A stretch of 64,000 bases of DNA. Source: Streptomyces sp. TLI_146. GTDB taxonomy: Bacteria; Actinomycetota; Actinomycetes; Streptomycetales; Streptomycetaceae. Below the pieces are notes generated by a model. It saw only the letters and a list, made by a program, of their open reading frames with translations, had not been told where the DNA came from and searched no databases. A program made the position numbers and the translations under genes. The number at the start of each line of letters is the position of its first letter. Within the stretch, counting starts at the first letter, position 1. Where the stretch lies: contig NZ_PJMX01000001.1 in NCBI RefSeq assembly GCF_002846415.1, positions 4,092,001 through 4,156,000 on the forward strand. Direction: 5' to 3'. This document shows positions 20,823-29,225 of the stretch, piece by piece.

Positions 20823-22427
20823 ATGAACCGATCTTGGGGGAGCGCGCGTGAGTACGGGGCGTACGCGGTGAGTACTCGGGGCGGGTCCGGCGGCAGCACG
20901 GAGGCGATACCCGGCGCGGCGGCCGACGCCGTCCCCGCGCGGGGGCGCGGCCCGGTCGTCGCGGCCCTGATGCTGGGCATGGCGCTCGCCGCGCTCGACG
21001 GCACGGTCGTCTCCACCGCCGTCCCGCAGATCGTCGGCGACCTCGGCGGCTTCTCCGTCTTCTCCTGGCTCTTCTCCGGCTATCTGCTCGCCGTCACGGT
21101 CACCCTGCCGGTGTACGGGAAGCTCTCCGACACCTTCGGCCGCAAGCCCGTGCTGATCGCGGGCATCGTGCTCTTCCTCGCCGGGTCGCTGCTGTGCGCG
21201 GCCGCCTGGAACATGGCCGCGCTGATCGCCTTCCGGGTCTTCCAGGGCTTGGGCGGCGGGGCCCTCCAGGGCACGGTCCAGACCGTGGCCGCCGACCTCT
21301 ACCCGATGAAGGAACGCCCCAGGATCCAGGCGAAGTTGTCGACGGTCTGGGCCGTGTCCGCGGTGGCCGGACCGGCACTCGGCGGCGCCCTCGCCTCGTA
21401 CGCCGACTGGCGCTGGATCTTCCTGATCAACCTGCCGGTGGGGGTGCTCGCGCTGTGGCTGGTCGGCCGCCATCTGGTGGAGCCGGTACGGGAGAAGCCG
21501 CCGGGGCCGGTACGGGTCGACTGGGCCGGGGCCCTGTGCGTCTTCGCGACGGGCGCGCTGCTGCTCACCGCGCTGGTCCAGGGCGGGGTGGCCTGGGGCT
21601 GGCTCTCCGCGCCCTCGCTCGGTCTGTTCGCCGCGAGCGCGGCGCTCGCTCTCGTCACGGTGCTGGTCGAGCGGCGGTCCGCCGAGCCCGTCATCCCCGG
21701 GTGGGTGTGGCGTCGGCGCAGCATCTCGGCGGTCAACCTGGCGATGGGGGCGCTGGGGCTGCTGATGGTGGCGCCGACGGTGTTCCTGCCGACGTACGCG
21801 CAGTCGGTGCTCGGGCTCGACCCGGTGGCGGCCGGATTCGTCCTGTCGGTGATGACCCTGAGCTGGCCGGTCTCCGCGGCGCTCTCCAACCGGGTCTACA
21901 CCCGGATCGGCTTCCGCGACTCGGCGGTGATCGGCATCGGGCTGGCGGCACTGATCCTGCTGGCCTTCCCGCTGCTGCCGTACCCCGGCCAGGCGTGGCA
22001 GCCCGCGCTGATCATGCTGGCGCTCGGGGGTGCGCTCGGCCTGTTCCAGCTGCCGCTGATCATCGCGGTGCAGTCGTCGGTGGAGTGGGCGGAACGGGGT
22101 ACCGCCACCGCGTCGATCCTGTTCTGCCGCCAGGTGGGGCAGTCGGTGGGCGCCGCGCTGTTCGGCGCGGTCGCGAACGCGACGATCACGGCCCGGCTGG
22201 CGTCCGCGCCGCTGCCCGGCCTGCCGGACGACCTGGACTCGGCGTCCCGGGCCCTGTCGTCTCCGTCCGGGCTGTCGGCCGAGGCCGCGGACTACCTGCG
22301 GCGGGGGGTCGCGACGGCGGTGGGGCATGTGTACGTGGGCGCTGCGCTGGCGGGGGTGGGGGCGCTGGTGGTCCTGGTGCTGCTTGCGCCTCGGCGGTTT
22401 CCGGTGTTGGCGGAGCACGAGGGCTGA
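20823..22427 (+). CDS. MFS multidrug exporter, DHA2/EmrB-QacA type
   Basis: 534 residues from the ATG at 20823. About 14 hydrophobic segments, motif A GKLSDTFGRKP after helix 2, motif C-like AVAGPALGGALA in helix 5 and the early ALDGTVVSTAVPQI signature place it in the drug:H+ antiporter-2 family. The ATG has no clear ribosome binding site; an in-frame GTG at 20868 would remove 15 residues. A second GTG with GGGGGAG upstream (20848) is out of frame and stops after seven codons. It is divergent from the MacB-like exporter. Confidence 0.88.
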   Translation: MNRSWGSAREYGAYAVSTRGGSGGSTEAIPGAAADAVPARGRGPVVAALMLGMALAALDGTVVSTAVPQIVGDLGGFSVFSWLFSGYLLAVTVTLPVYGKLSDTFGRKPVLIAGIVLFLAGSLLCAAAWNMAALIAFRVFQGLGGGALQGTVQTVAADLYPMKERPRIQAKLSTVWAVSAVAGPALGGALASYADWRWIFLINLPVGVLALWLVGRHLVEPVREKPPGPVRVDWAGALCVFATGALLLTALVQGGVAWGWLSAPSLGLFAASAALALVTVLVERRSAEPVIPGWVWRRRSISAVNLAMGALGLLMVAPTVFLPTYAQSVLGLDPVAAGFVLSVMTLSWPVSAALSNRVYTRIGFRDSAVIGIGLAALILLAFPLLPYPGQAWQPALIMLALGGALGLFQLPLIIAVQSSVEWAERGTATASILFCRQVGQSVGAALFGAVANATITARLASAPLPGLPDDLDSASRALSSPSGLSAEAADYLRRGVATAVGHVYVGAALAGVGALVVLVLLAPRRFPVLAEHEG

Positions 22428-22440
22428 GGCCTGGGTCCGG

Positions 22441-22748
22441 CGTTTGTCTGCGGGCCGGTGGGTGGTTGCTCGCGCAGTTCCCCGCGCCCCTGAGGGGTTG
22501 CGAGGCTCGGGGCGGGCGGGCTGCCCGAGGGCGTGTTTTTCGTCTGCGGCCGGTGGTCGGCTGAGCGCGCAGTTCCCCGCGCCCCTGAAGGTGCCGCTCC
22601 GCGGCAATCCCCTGGGCGCCCCGCAGGGGCGCTCTCAGGGGCGCGGGGAACTGCGCGAGCAACCCGCCACCGGCCCGCAGACGAACACCCGGCCGAAGAA
22701 GGGGCGCGGGGAACTGCGCGAGCAGCCCAGCACGGTCCGCAGACAGAC
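22441..22748. repeat. Inverted array of four copies of the dispersed GCAGTTCCCCGCGCCCCT repeat
   Basis: This fills most of the 477 gene-free bases from 22428 to 22904. Two + copies (22441-22491 and 22537-22587) are followed by two - copies (22636-22686 and 22699-22748). Each reads about GTCTGCGG-CCGGTG-GGTTGCTC-GCGCAGTTCCCCGCGCCCCT. The centre carries a second inverted module (GCGGCAATCCCCTG) also seen near 47630. The arms could pair into a very long hairpin and end transcription of the MFS gene. The remainder, 22749-22904, holds only the leader of the next gene. Confidence 0.85.
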
Positions 22749-22904
22749 ACGGGGCCCGGGCGCCCCGGATCGTTACCTACGGTAACCACCGTCCCGTGCC
22801 GAAAACTTCACACCAGGGGCTCCCCACACCGCATACCGACCGGTAAGTTCGCCGCCACCCACCAGCGCTTCCGGCTCCCCCGTCCCCCCTGCAAGGAGCA
22901 GCCG

Positions 22905-23237
22905 ATGCCGCACCACCGCCCATCCCCCGGCATCCCCCAACTCCGCACCGCCTACCGTCTGTTGCGGCGCGTCTCCACCCTCACCGCCCTTGGGTACTTC
23001 GTCCTCTTCCTCGTCCTCTCCGGCTACGCCCCCGGTCTCCTCGCCCGGCACGTCTCCGGTGGGCTCACCGCCGGACTGCTGCTCGGGCTCTGCCAGTTGC
23101 CGGTGACGCTGGCCGCGATAGGCGTGTACGAGTGGACCGCCCAGCGGACCGTCGACCCGCTCGCCGCCGCCATCCGCCACCAGGCCGCGCAACGCCCGGC
23201 GAACTCCCGCCGGTACACGGACGGAGGCCCCCGATGA
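22905..23237 (+). CDS. DUF485 small membrane protein of the acetate-symporter operon
   Basis: 110 residues; the ATG at 22905 has AAGGAG six bases upstream. It has the DUF485 (YjcH-like) pattern: helical N-terminus LRTAYRLLRRVSTLTALGYF, two hydrophobic helices (about 25-46 and 56-76) and the end GVYEWTAQRTVDPLA. Family members are encoded directly before ActP-type sodium/acetate symporters, as here, where the stop overlaps the next start by four bases (ATGA). The biochemical role is unknown; an accessory role to the transporter is likely. Confidence 0.88.
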   Translation: MPHHRPSPGIPQLRTAYRLLRRVSTLTALGYFVLFLVLSGYAPGLLARHVSGGLTAGLLLGLCQLPVTLAAIGVYEWTAQRTVDPLAAAIRHQAAQRPANSRRYTDGGPR

Positions 23238-24832
23238 CCGGATTCGCCTCCGACGCCCGCGCCATGTCCCTCGTCGCGTTCATCGCGGTGATCACCGTGA
23301 CCCTGCTGCTCTGTGTGATGACCGCGCCCGACCGCGACGACCTCGGCGAGTTCTACACCGGCTACCGCTCGCTCTCCCCGCTGCGCAACGGCCTGGCCAT
23401 CGCCGGGGATTACGTCTCGGCGGCCACCGTGCTCAGTACGGTCGGGGTCATCGCCCTGACCGGGTACGACGGTCTCGTCCTCACCCTGAGCACCGCGCTC
23501 TCCCTCGTCCTGCTGATGTTCCTGCTGGCCGAACCGCTGCGCAACGCGGGCCGGTTCACCATGGGCGACGCGTTCGCCCGGCGGGCGCCCGGCCCGGCCG
23601 TCCGGGTCACCGCGTGCCTGGTCACGCTCGCCGCGCTGCTGCCGCTGATGGTGGTGCAACTGGCCGGCGCGGGCGACCTCATCGCGTTCGTCCTCGGCTT
23701 CGGCGCCGCCGAGTTCAAAACCGGCTGCATCGTGATGCTCGGCCTGCTGATGATCGGCTACGCGGCGATCGGCGGCATGAAGGGCACCGCCTTCATCCAG
23801 GCGGTCAAGACCGTCGTCCTCGCCGTCTCCTCGCTCGCCGTCGCGGCCCTGATCCTGCACCGGTACGGGTGGAACCCCGGGCACCTGCTCGACGAGGCGG
23901 CGAAGGGCAGCGGCGCGGGCCCGGCGTACCTCTCCTCCGGGCTCCAGTTCGGCGGCGACTCGCTGGACATGATCAGCTCGCAGCTGACGGTGGTGATCGG
24001 CGCGGCCTGTCTGCCGCACATCACCATGCGGATGTACAGCGCCCGCAGCGCCCGCGCGGTCCGGCGCTCGCTCTCCTGGGCGGTGTCGGCGGTCGTGGTG
24101 ATCGCCCTCGCGCTGATCGTGATCGGGTTCGGCGCGGCGGCGGTGGTGGGCCGCCAGGCCATCACCGAGGCGGATCCGCAGGGCAAGACGTCCCTGCTGC
24201 TGACCAGCCAGGCGATCGTCGGTACACACGCGTCGACGGTCGGCACGCTGCTGTTCACGGCGGTCGCCACGGCCATCTTCATGACCCTGCTCGCCTCGAT
24301 CTCCGGGATGACCCTGGCGTGCGCCAACTCGCTCGCCCACGACCTGGTCGCGCACGGGCTGCGCGGCCGGGCGGGGGTACGGGACGCCACCGAGACGAAC
24401 ACGGCCCGGGTCGCCGCGCTCGCCGTCGGGATCCCGGCGATCGCGCTGGCCGCGGCGGCCCAGAACCACAACCTCCAGCCGCTGGTCACGCTCTCGTTCT
24501 GCCTGGGCGCGTCCGCGCTCGCCCCGGCGCTGATCCTGAGTCTGTTCTGGCGGCGCTACACCCGGGCGGGGCTGCTGTGCACGCTGATCGGCGGGACGGT
24601 GTTCACGGCGGTGCTGATGACGGGCACGAAGCTGGTGTCGGGCTCGCCCCAGTCCGTCTTCCCCGCCCATGACTTCAACTGGTTCCCGTTCACCACGACG
24701 GGCATCGCGTCCATCCCCTTCGGCTTCGCGGCGGGCTGGCTGGGGACGGCGTTGAGCCGGCGCGATGTGTACGGGCAGCGGCGGCGGTACGAGGCTGTGG
24801 AGGCGTGGATTCTGGCGGGGGCGCGGCGGTGA
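23234..24832 (+). CDS. Sodium:solute symporter, ActP/MctC-like (monocarboxylate uptake)
   Basis: 532 residues with about 13 hydrophobic segments. The segment FYTGYRSLSPLRNGLAIAGD and YVSAATVLSTVGVIALTGYDG match the cation/acetate symporter branch of the SSS family. The N-terminus faces out and the C-terminal cytosolic end is basic. It is translationally coupled to the DUF485 gene. The substrate is probably acetate, propionate or pyruvate; the sequence alone does not decide. A dispersed repeat lies downstream at 24994. Confidence 0.9.
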   Translation: MTGFASDARAMSLVAFIAVITVTLLLCVMTAPDRDDLGEFYTGYRSLSPLRNGLAIAGDYVSAATVLSTVGVIALTGYDGLVLTLSTALSLVLLMFLLAEPLRNAGRFTMGDAFARRAPGPAVRVTACLVTLAALLPLMVVQLAGAGDLIAFVLGFGAAEFKTGCIVMLGLLMIGYAAIGGMKGTAFIQAVKTVVLAVSSLAVAALILHRYGWNPGHLLDEAAKGSGAGPAYLSSGLQFGGDSLDMISSQLTVVIGAACLPHITMRMYSARSARAVRRSLSWAVSAVVVIALALIVIGFGAAAVVGRQAITEADPQGKTSLLLTSQAIVGTHASTVGTLLFTAVATAIFMTLLASISGMTLACANSLAHDLVAHGLRGRAGVRDATETNTARVAALAVGIPAIALAAAAQNHNLQPLVTLSFCLGASALAPALILSLFWRRYTRAGLLCTLIGGTVFTAVLMTGTKLVSGSPQSVFPAHDFNWFPFTTTGIASIPFGFAAGWLGTALSRRDVYGQRRRYEAVEAWILAGARR

Positions 24833-24993
24833 GTGACCGCCGCCGCCGTCCGTGCCGCCGCCGCTGTGGGCAATCGTGCCGCTAAGGGCTGGGGGTCCCC
24901 CCTGCTCCTTAAGAGCTTGGGGGAGGGTGGGCACACGGCACCCCCGTCCCGCCGGGCTGCGCACCCCGCCTTGGCCCCCGCTCCCGCCGGTGG

Positions 24994-25045
24994 GGGTCTG
25001 TCTGCGGACCGTGCGTGGTTGCTCGCGCAGTTCCCCGCGCCCCTT
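24994..25045 (+). repeat. Single copy of the dispersed repeat
   Basis: A + oriented copy reading GTCTGTCTGCGGACCGTGCG then TGGTTGCTCGCGCAGTTCCCC and GCGCCCCTT, between the convergent symporter and coiled-coil genes. Just upstream (about 24891-24926) GGGGGTCCCCCC and CTTGGGGGAGG could form a further hairpin. Confidence 0.8.
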
Positions 25046-25094
25046 GAGTGGCCCTGCGGGCCAACACACGCCCCAGCCGCGCCGGAGTCGCCCC

Positions 25095-25997
25095 TCAGCC
25101 CTCCGCCGGAGCTCGGCCCGTCAGGCCCGCCAGGCCGCTTCGTACGTGGGCCATGTGCGAGACGACCTCCTCACGGGCCTCCGCGTGCTCGCGCAGCAGC
25201 CGGTCCGTGTCGCGGCCGATCCGTTCGGCCCGTACGGCCGCCGCCGCCAGCGCCTCCGCGGCCTGGGCCTCCGCGTTCTCCTGGGTGTGGCGGGCGGATT
25301 CCTGGGCGGCGGTCCAGGCGCGGCCCGCCTCGGCCAGGGCGGCTTCGGCGGACGTGGTCAGTTCGGCGTGGCGGGCGGTCGACTCGGCCTCGCGCGCGGC
25401 CACTTCGCGGTCGAGGGCCTCGACGCGCTCGGCGTGCTCGCGGGCCTGGTCGGCCAGCGTGGCGGCGGTCCGCTCGCGTACCTCGCGCAGCGCGTCCGAA
25501 GCCTCGGCCCGCCGCTCGTCGGCCTCGGCGCGGGCCTCGTTCAGGTGCTCGTCGGCGGTCGTGCGGGCGGCCAGCAGCAGCTGCTGCGCCCGCGCCTCGG
25601 CCTCCGCGCGGACCGACTCCCCGTACTCACGGGCGCTTTCGCGCGCCAGCCGCGCGGCCGCGTCCGCCGCGTCGCGCACGCCCGCCGCCTCCTCGTGGGC
25701 GGCCGCCCGTACCGCGTCGGCCTCCTCGACCGCGAGGGCGTGCAGCGCCTGGGCCCGGCGGCCGAGCGACTCGTACGACTGCGGGCCGAGCGCCGCGACC
25801 CGGTCGCGCAGCGCGGCCGCCTCCGCCTCCATCCGCTTGGCGAGGACGGTGAGCCGCGCCGCCCGCTCCCAGGCGGCGTCGCGCTCCTCGCCGAGGACGG
25901 AGAGCTGGCGGTCGACCTGGTCCGTGCGGTAGCCCCGGCCGCCGCGTACGACGGCGAAGCCTCGGGGTGACTGCGGTGGTTCGGGCGCTGCACTCAT
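25095..25997 (-). CDS. Long coiled-coil protein, DivIVA/cellulose-binding-protein-like
   Basis: 300 residues; the ATG at 25997 has GGAGG eight bases upstream. The N-terminus GFAVVRGGRGYRTDQVDRQL resembles the DivIVA-like start found in Streptomyces cytoskeletal coiled-coil proteins, and the remainder (about 40-280) is Ala/Glu/Arg-rich heptad coiled coil without a membrane segment. It is similar in style to Scy/FilP-type scaffold proteins and to proteins annotated as cellulose-binding in Streptomyces, though no cellulose-binding domain is visible. A role in polar growth scaffolding is inference. Confidence 0.8.
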   Translation of the reverse strand: MSAAPEPPQSPRGFAVVRGGRGYRTDQVDRQLSVLGEERDAAWERAARLTVLAKRMEAEAAALRDRVAALGPQSYESLGRRAQALHALAVEEADAVRAAAHEEAAGVRDAADAAARLARESAREYGESVRAEAEARAQQLLLAARTTADEHLNEARAEADERRAEASDALREVRERTAATLADQAREHAERVEALDREVAAREAESTARHAELTTSAEAALAEAGRAWTAAQESARHTQENAEAQAAEALAAAAVRAERIGRDTDRLLREHAEAREEVVSHMAHVRSGLAGLTGRAPAEG

Positions 25998-26153
25998 CGT
26001 TGACGTCCTCCGACCTCTCCGGCTTGTCCGGGCACATCCTGCTGGATCGAAGCGAAGTGGTCATAACGCGACACTCCGCCCATCCGTAACGGCCAAGGAT
26101 GCGTCAACTTCCGTCGTAACCGGAAAGCGACACCGAAAGCGACACCGGAAAGC

Positions 26154-26195
26154 CGACGAGGCGCCCGCCGCGCGGGTGCGGCGAACGCCTCGTCG
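26154..26195 (-). terminator. Hairpin downstream of the toxin/immunity operon
   Basis: A 10-bp stem, CGACGAGGCG (26154-26163) with CGCCTCGTCG (26186-26195), enclosing a smaller GC-rich hairpin. It lies 29 bases past the stop at 26224 on the minus strand. Next to it are three near-identical units of GAAAGCGACACC type (about 26122-26150). Confidence 0.65.
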
Positions 26196-26223
26196 TATCA
26201 ACGTACTTGCGTACGGCCGAATC

Positions 26224-29220
26224 TCAGAGCAGGCCGTCCCAGAACTGTTCCAGGAGCACCGACCACCAGCTCTCCGGCGACGCCAGCGCCGCCGGGTCGA
26301 GCGCGGCGAGCTGGGCCTGGAAGTCGACCGTCCAGCGGCCCGCCTGCTCGGGGTTGAGCCCGTAGCGCAGCCGCCACATACGGCCGAGCAGCGCCATGCA
26401 CCTCACGAACTCGGGGAGTCCGGTGTTCACGAACTGCGGCGGTACGGACTGGCCGCCCGGGCCCGCCTCCACCGGCACCGCGACGATGTTCGCCGTGCCG
26501 TACTGGACGCAGATCGCACGGCCGAAGTCCGAGCCCATGACCAGGTACGAACCCGCGTCCGGGGCGGGCTGGACCTGGCGCTGGGCGGCGAGTTCGGCGA
26601 GCGTCGGGACCGGCTGGCCGGGTACGGCCTGGGCCCAGAAGAACGGCCCGAAGTCGGCCGGGAGCCCCGCCCACACCAGCGTGACCGCGACGGCCTCGGG
26701 CACGCCCTGGCGGGACACCGCCCGCTGGTCGAAGCGGAAGACGCCCTGCGGGCCGAAGGCGCCGGCGAGCTCGTGCGCGACGCCCTCCGGGGGGAGCGGC
26801 GGCGCGGGCTGCACCTGCGGCAGCGGCGCGCGCACCGGCTGCGGCCGGGCGGGGCCGTCCGCGACCTGCGCCAGCTCGCCCTGGTGGGTGAGCAGGTGCT
26901 GGACGCCCTGGCGGCGGGAGGCGTGGTCCGTGCCGTACGGGGCGACGGAGGTGATCCGCACCTGCGGCCAGGTCTCCCGGATCATCCGGGCGCAGTAGCC
27001 GCCGGGCAGCTCGCACGAGGCCAGCTCGGTGTGCAGCTCCAGGACGTGGTCCGGCGGCACGTTCATCCCGCGCAGCTCGTGGAAGATCTGCCACTCGGGG
27101 TGCGGGATGCCGGGCGCGGACCGCCGGATGAGCTGCTGCTCGGACCCGTCGGCGGCACGGTAGCGCAGCACGGCCTGGTACCCGGGCCCGACGGTCGGCA
27201 GGCCGGTGGGCTGCTGGGGGTAGCCGTACGCGGGCGGCTGGGGCGCGCCGGGCCCCATCTGGGCGGGCCCGGCGAGCATGGTGGCGGCGTGGTGCACACC
27301 GCCGCCGGGGGCGCCGGGAGCGCCGGGAGCTGCGGGCACGCCGGGGGCGGCGGGCTGGCCGGGGGCCCCGGGCGGACCGGGCGGCTGGGGCGCACCGGGC
27401 CGACCGCCGGGCCCGAGCTGGCTCGGGTCGGCGAGCATCGTGGCGGCGTAGTGGGCACCACCGCCACTGCTCCCGCCGGGAACACCGGGCGGGCCGGGGG
27501 GCTGCGGCGCGCCGGGCGCACCAGGGGGCCCGGGCGGCTGCGGCGCGCGGCCGGCACCGGGGGCGCCGGGCGGACCGGGAGGCGCGGGCGGCTGCGGCCC
27601 ACCGAGCTGGCTCGGGTCGGCCAGCATCGTCGCGGCATGGTGCACCCCGCCGCCCGCGGGCGGCGGCGTGGGCGGCCCCGCGGGCTGCGGGCCGTCGGGC
27701 CCGAGCTGCGAAACCAGCTGCGTGGGTACGTACGCGGGCGCCCCACCCGGCCGGGCCCCGGGCGCCCCGGGCTCACCGGGCGGCGGCGGAGTACCCCCTC
27801 GGGCCCCACGCGGCGGAGCGGCCTTACTGGTGGCGGCATCGGCGATGTCAGCGCCGGGGGCGCCGGGGGCGCCGGGACCGGCGGGGCTGGAGTGGGCACC
27901 CGGGGCGGCGGGTGCGGCGGGGCCGGGGGCCGCGCCGGGGGTGCCGGGCGGGGGGCCGGGGGCGGGGGGCACGGCGGGGCCGCCGGGCTGGCCGGGGCCG
28001 CCGGAGCCCACCGGGGCGCCGGGCGCACCGGGAGCGCCCGGCAGGCCGGGGCCACCCGGACCCGCCGGAGTTCCGGCCGGACCAGGGCCACCGGCCGCAC
28101 CGGGGCCACCCGGACCCACGGGCGCCCCAGGACCGCCAGCCGCATTGGGGGCACCTGGACCCGCCGGAGTTCCGGGCAGACCCGGACCACCAGCCGCACC
28201 ATGGCCACCCGGCGCACCCGGACCGCCAGGCGCGCCAGGACCGGGGTGCGCCCCAGGTCCGCCCGGTGCCGGAGCCTGCGGGTCGATCGCCGGGGCGATC
28301 GCCGTCGGGGGAAGCTGACTGCCGCCCTGGAGCAGGGCCGTCTTCGCCTCGGGCAGGGCCCTCGGCGGCGGGGTGTCGTCGGCGTCCGAACCGGACAGCG
28401 GCGGGGCGAACACCGTCGCGGGCAGCGGTACGGAACCCTCGTCCGACCCGGCGTTCGTGTCCGTACCGGCCCACGGGGTGGCCCCCGACGCCACGTCGGC
28501 GGTCGGCGTCGGCCACGCGACACCGCCGGACGGCGCGGGCGGGGGCGTCGCGCCGGGCCACGCGGGGCCCGGCTCGGCCGGGGCAGGGGCCGCCGCATCC
28601 GGCGCGGAGGCCGCGCCAGGCCAAGCGGGACCGGATGCGGGCGCCGACTCAGACGCGGCGGCCGCCACCGGCTCCGGCCCGGACCCCGCACCCGGCCACG
28701 CGGGACCGGACGACGCGGACGCGGACGGAGCGGGCGTGGGCGTGGGCGCCGCGGCAACCCCGGCGTCCGCAGGGCCCGGCACCGAACCCGCGCCCGGCGC
28801 CGAAGGCGTCCCCGCACCCGTGTCCCCCGGGCGGCGGTCGGGGATGCCCATCCGGTCCGCCGCCTCCTGGAGCCACTCGGGCGGGGTCAGCAGGAACGAC
28901 GTCTGGTTGAGGTCGATGCGTTCGGGCGGGGGCGCGGGGACCGCGTCCTCGGGCTCGTCCGGCACGCCGTACTCCTCCTCGTACCGGCGGATGACCTCAC
29001 CCACCGGCAGACCGGGCCACAGCGTGGCCTCTCCGCTGTCCCGGGCGATGACGAGCCGCTGGCGGCCGCCGTCCGAGGAGGGGCCCTCGGCGCGGTCCTC
29101 GGCCCACACCACGAAGCCCAGCTCGAACTCCCGCACCCGCACCTCGCGGTGCTGGTACGCGGGCACGTCCCCGTTGATCCACTCTTCCGCGCGCTCCTGC
29201 GCCTGGGCGAAGGTCACCAT
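26224..29220 (-). CDS. Imm35 (YrhB)-deaminase-SUKH-4 fusion protein with Gly/Pro-rich linker
   Basis: 998 residues; the ATG at 29220 has GGGGGAG eight bases upstream, five bases after the stop of the WHH-SUKH gene. Residues 1-90 resemble the Imm35/YrhB immunity domain (FAQAQERAEEWINGDVPAY). About 130-650 is a low-complexity Ala/Gly/Pro linker. About 700-790 looks like a nucleic-acid deaminase: H707-P-E709 followed by C736-x6-C743 supplies the His, catalytic Glu and two Cys of the zinc site, with YGTDHASRRQG after it. The C-terminal 200 residues resemble SUKH-4 (VNTGLPEFVRCMALL). No signal or membrane helix is seen. Toxin-like and immunity-like domains thus share one chain. Domain calls are by eye. 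Confidence 0.8.
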   Translation of the reverse strand: MVTFAQAQERAEEWINGDVPAYQHREVRVREFELGFVVWAEDRAEGPSSDGGRQRLVIARDSGEATLWPGLPVGEVIRRYEEEYGVPDEPEDAVPAPPPERIDLNQTSFLLTPPEWLQEAADRMGIPDRRPGDTGAGTPSAPGAGSVPGPADAGVAAAPTPTPAPSASASSGPAWPGAGSGPEPVAAAASESAPASGPAWPGAASAPDAAAPAPAEPGPAWPGATPPPAPSGGVAWPTPTADVASGATPWAGTDTNAGSDEGSVPLPATVFAPPLSGSDADDTPPPRALPEAKTALLQGGSQLPPTAIAPAIDPQAPAPGGPGAHPGPGAPGGPGAPGGHGAAGGPGLPGTPAGPGAPNAAGGPGAPVGPGGPGAAGGPGPAGTPAGPGGPGLPGAPGAPGAPVGSGGPGQPGGPAVPPAPGPPPGTPGAAPGPAAPAAPGAHSSPAGPGAPGAPGADIADAATSKAAPPRGARGGTPPPPGEPGAPGARPGGAPAYVPTQLVSQLGPDGPQPAGPPTPPPAGGGVHHAATMLADPSQLGGPQPPAPPGPPGAPGAGRAPQPPGPPGAPGAPQPPGPPGVPGGSSGGGAHYAATMLADPSQLGPGGRPGAPQPPGPPGAPGQPAAPGVPAAPGAPGAPGGGVHHAATMLAGPAQMGPGAPQPPAYGYPQQPTGLPTVGPGYQAVLRYRAADGSEQQLIRRSAPGIPHPEWQIFHELRGMNVPPDHVLELHTELASCELPGGYCARMIRETWPQVRITSVAPYGTDHASRRQGVQHLLTHQGELAQVADGPARPQPVRAPLPQVQPAPPLPPEGVAHELAGAFGPQGVFRFDQRAVSRQGVPEAVAVTLVWAGLPADFGPFFWAQAVPGQPVPTLAELAAQRQVQPAPDAGSYLVMGSDFGRAICVQYGTANIVAVPVEAGPGGQSVPPQFVNTGLPEFVRCMALLGRMWRLRYGLNPEQAGRWTVDFQAQLAALDPAALASPESWWSVLLEQFWDGLL

Positions 29221-29225
29221 CACAC

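Noticed and set aside
27000..28900. Collagen-like protein from Gly-Pro repeats
   Set aside because: The Gly/Pro stretch is a linker inside the Imm35-deaminase-SUKH fusion and lacks strict long Gly-X-Y runs.
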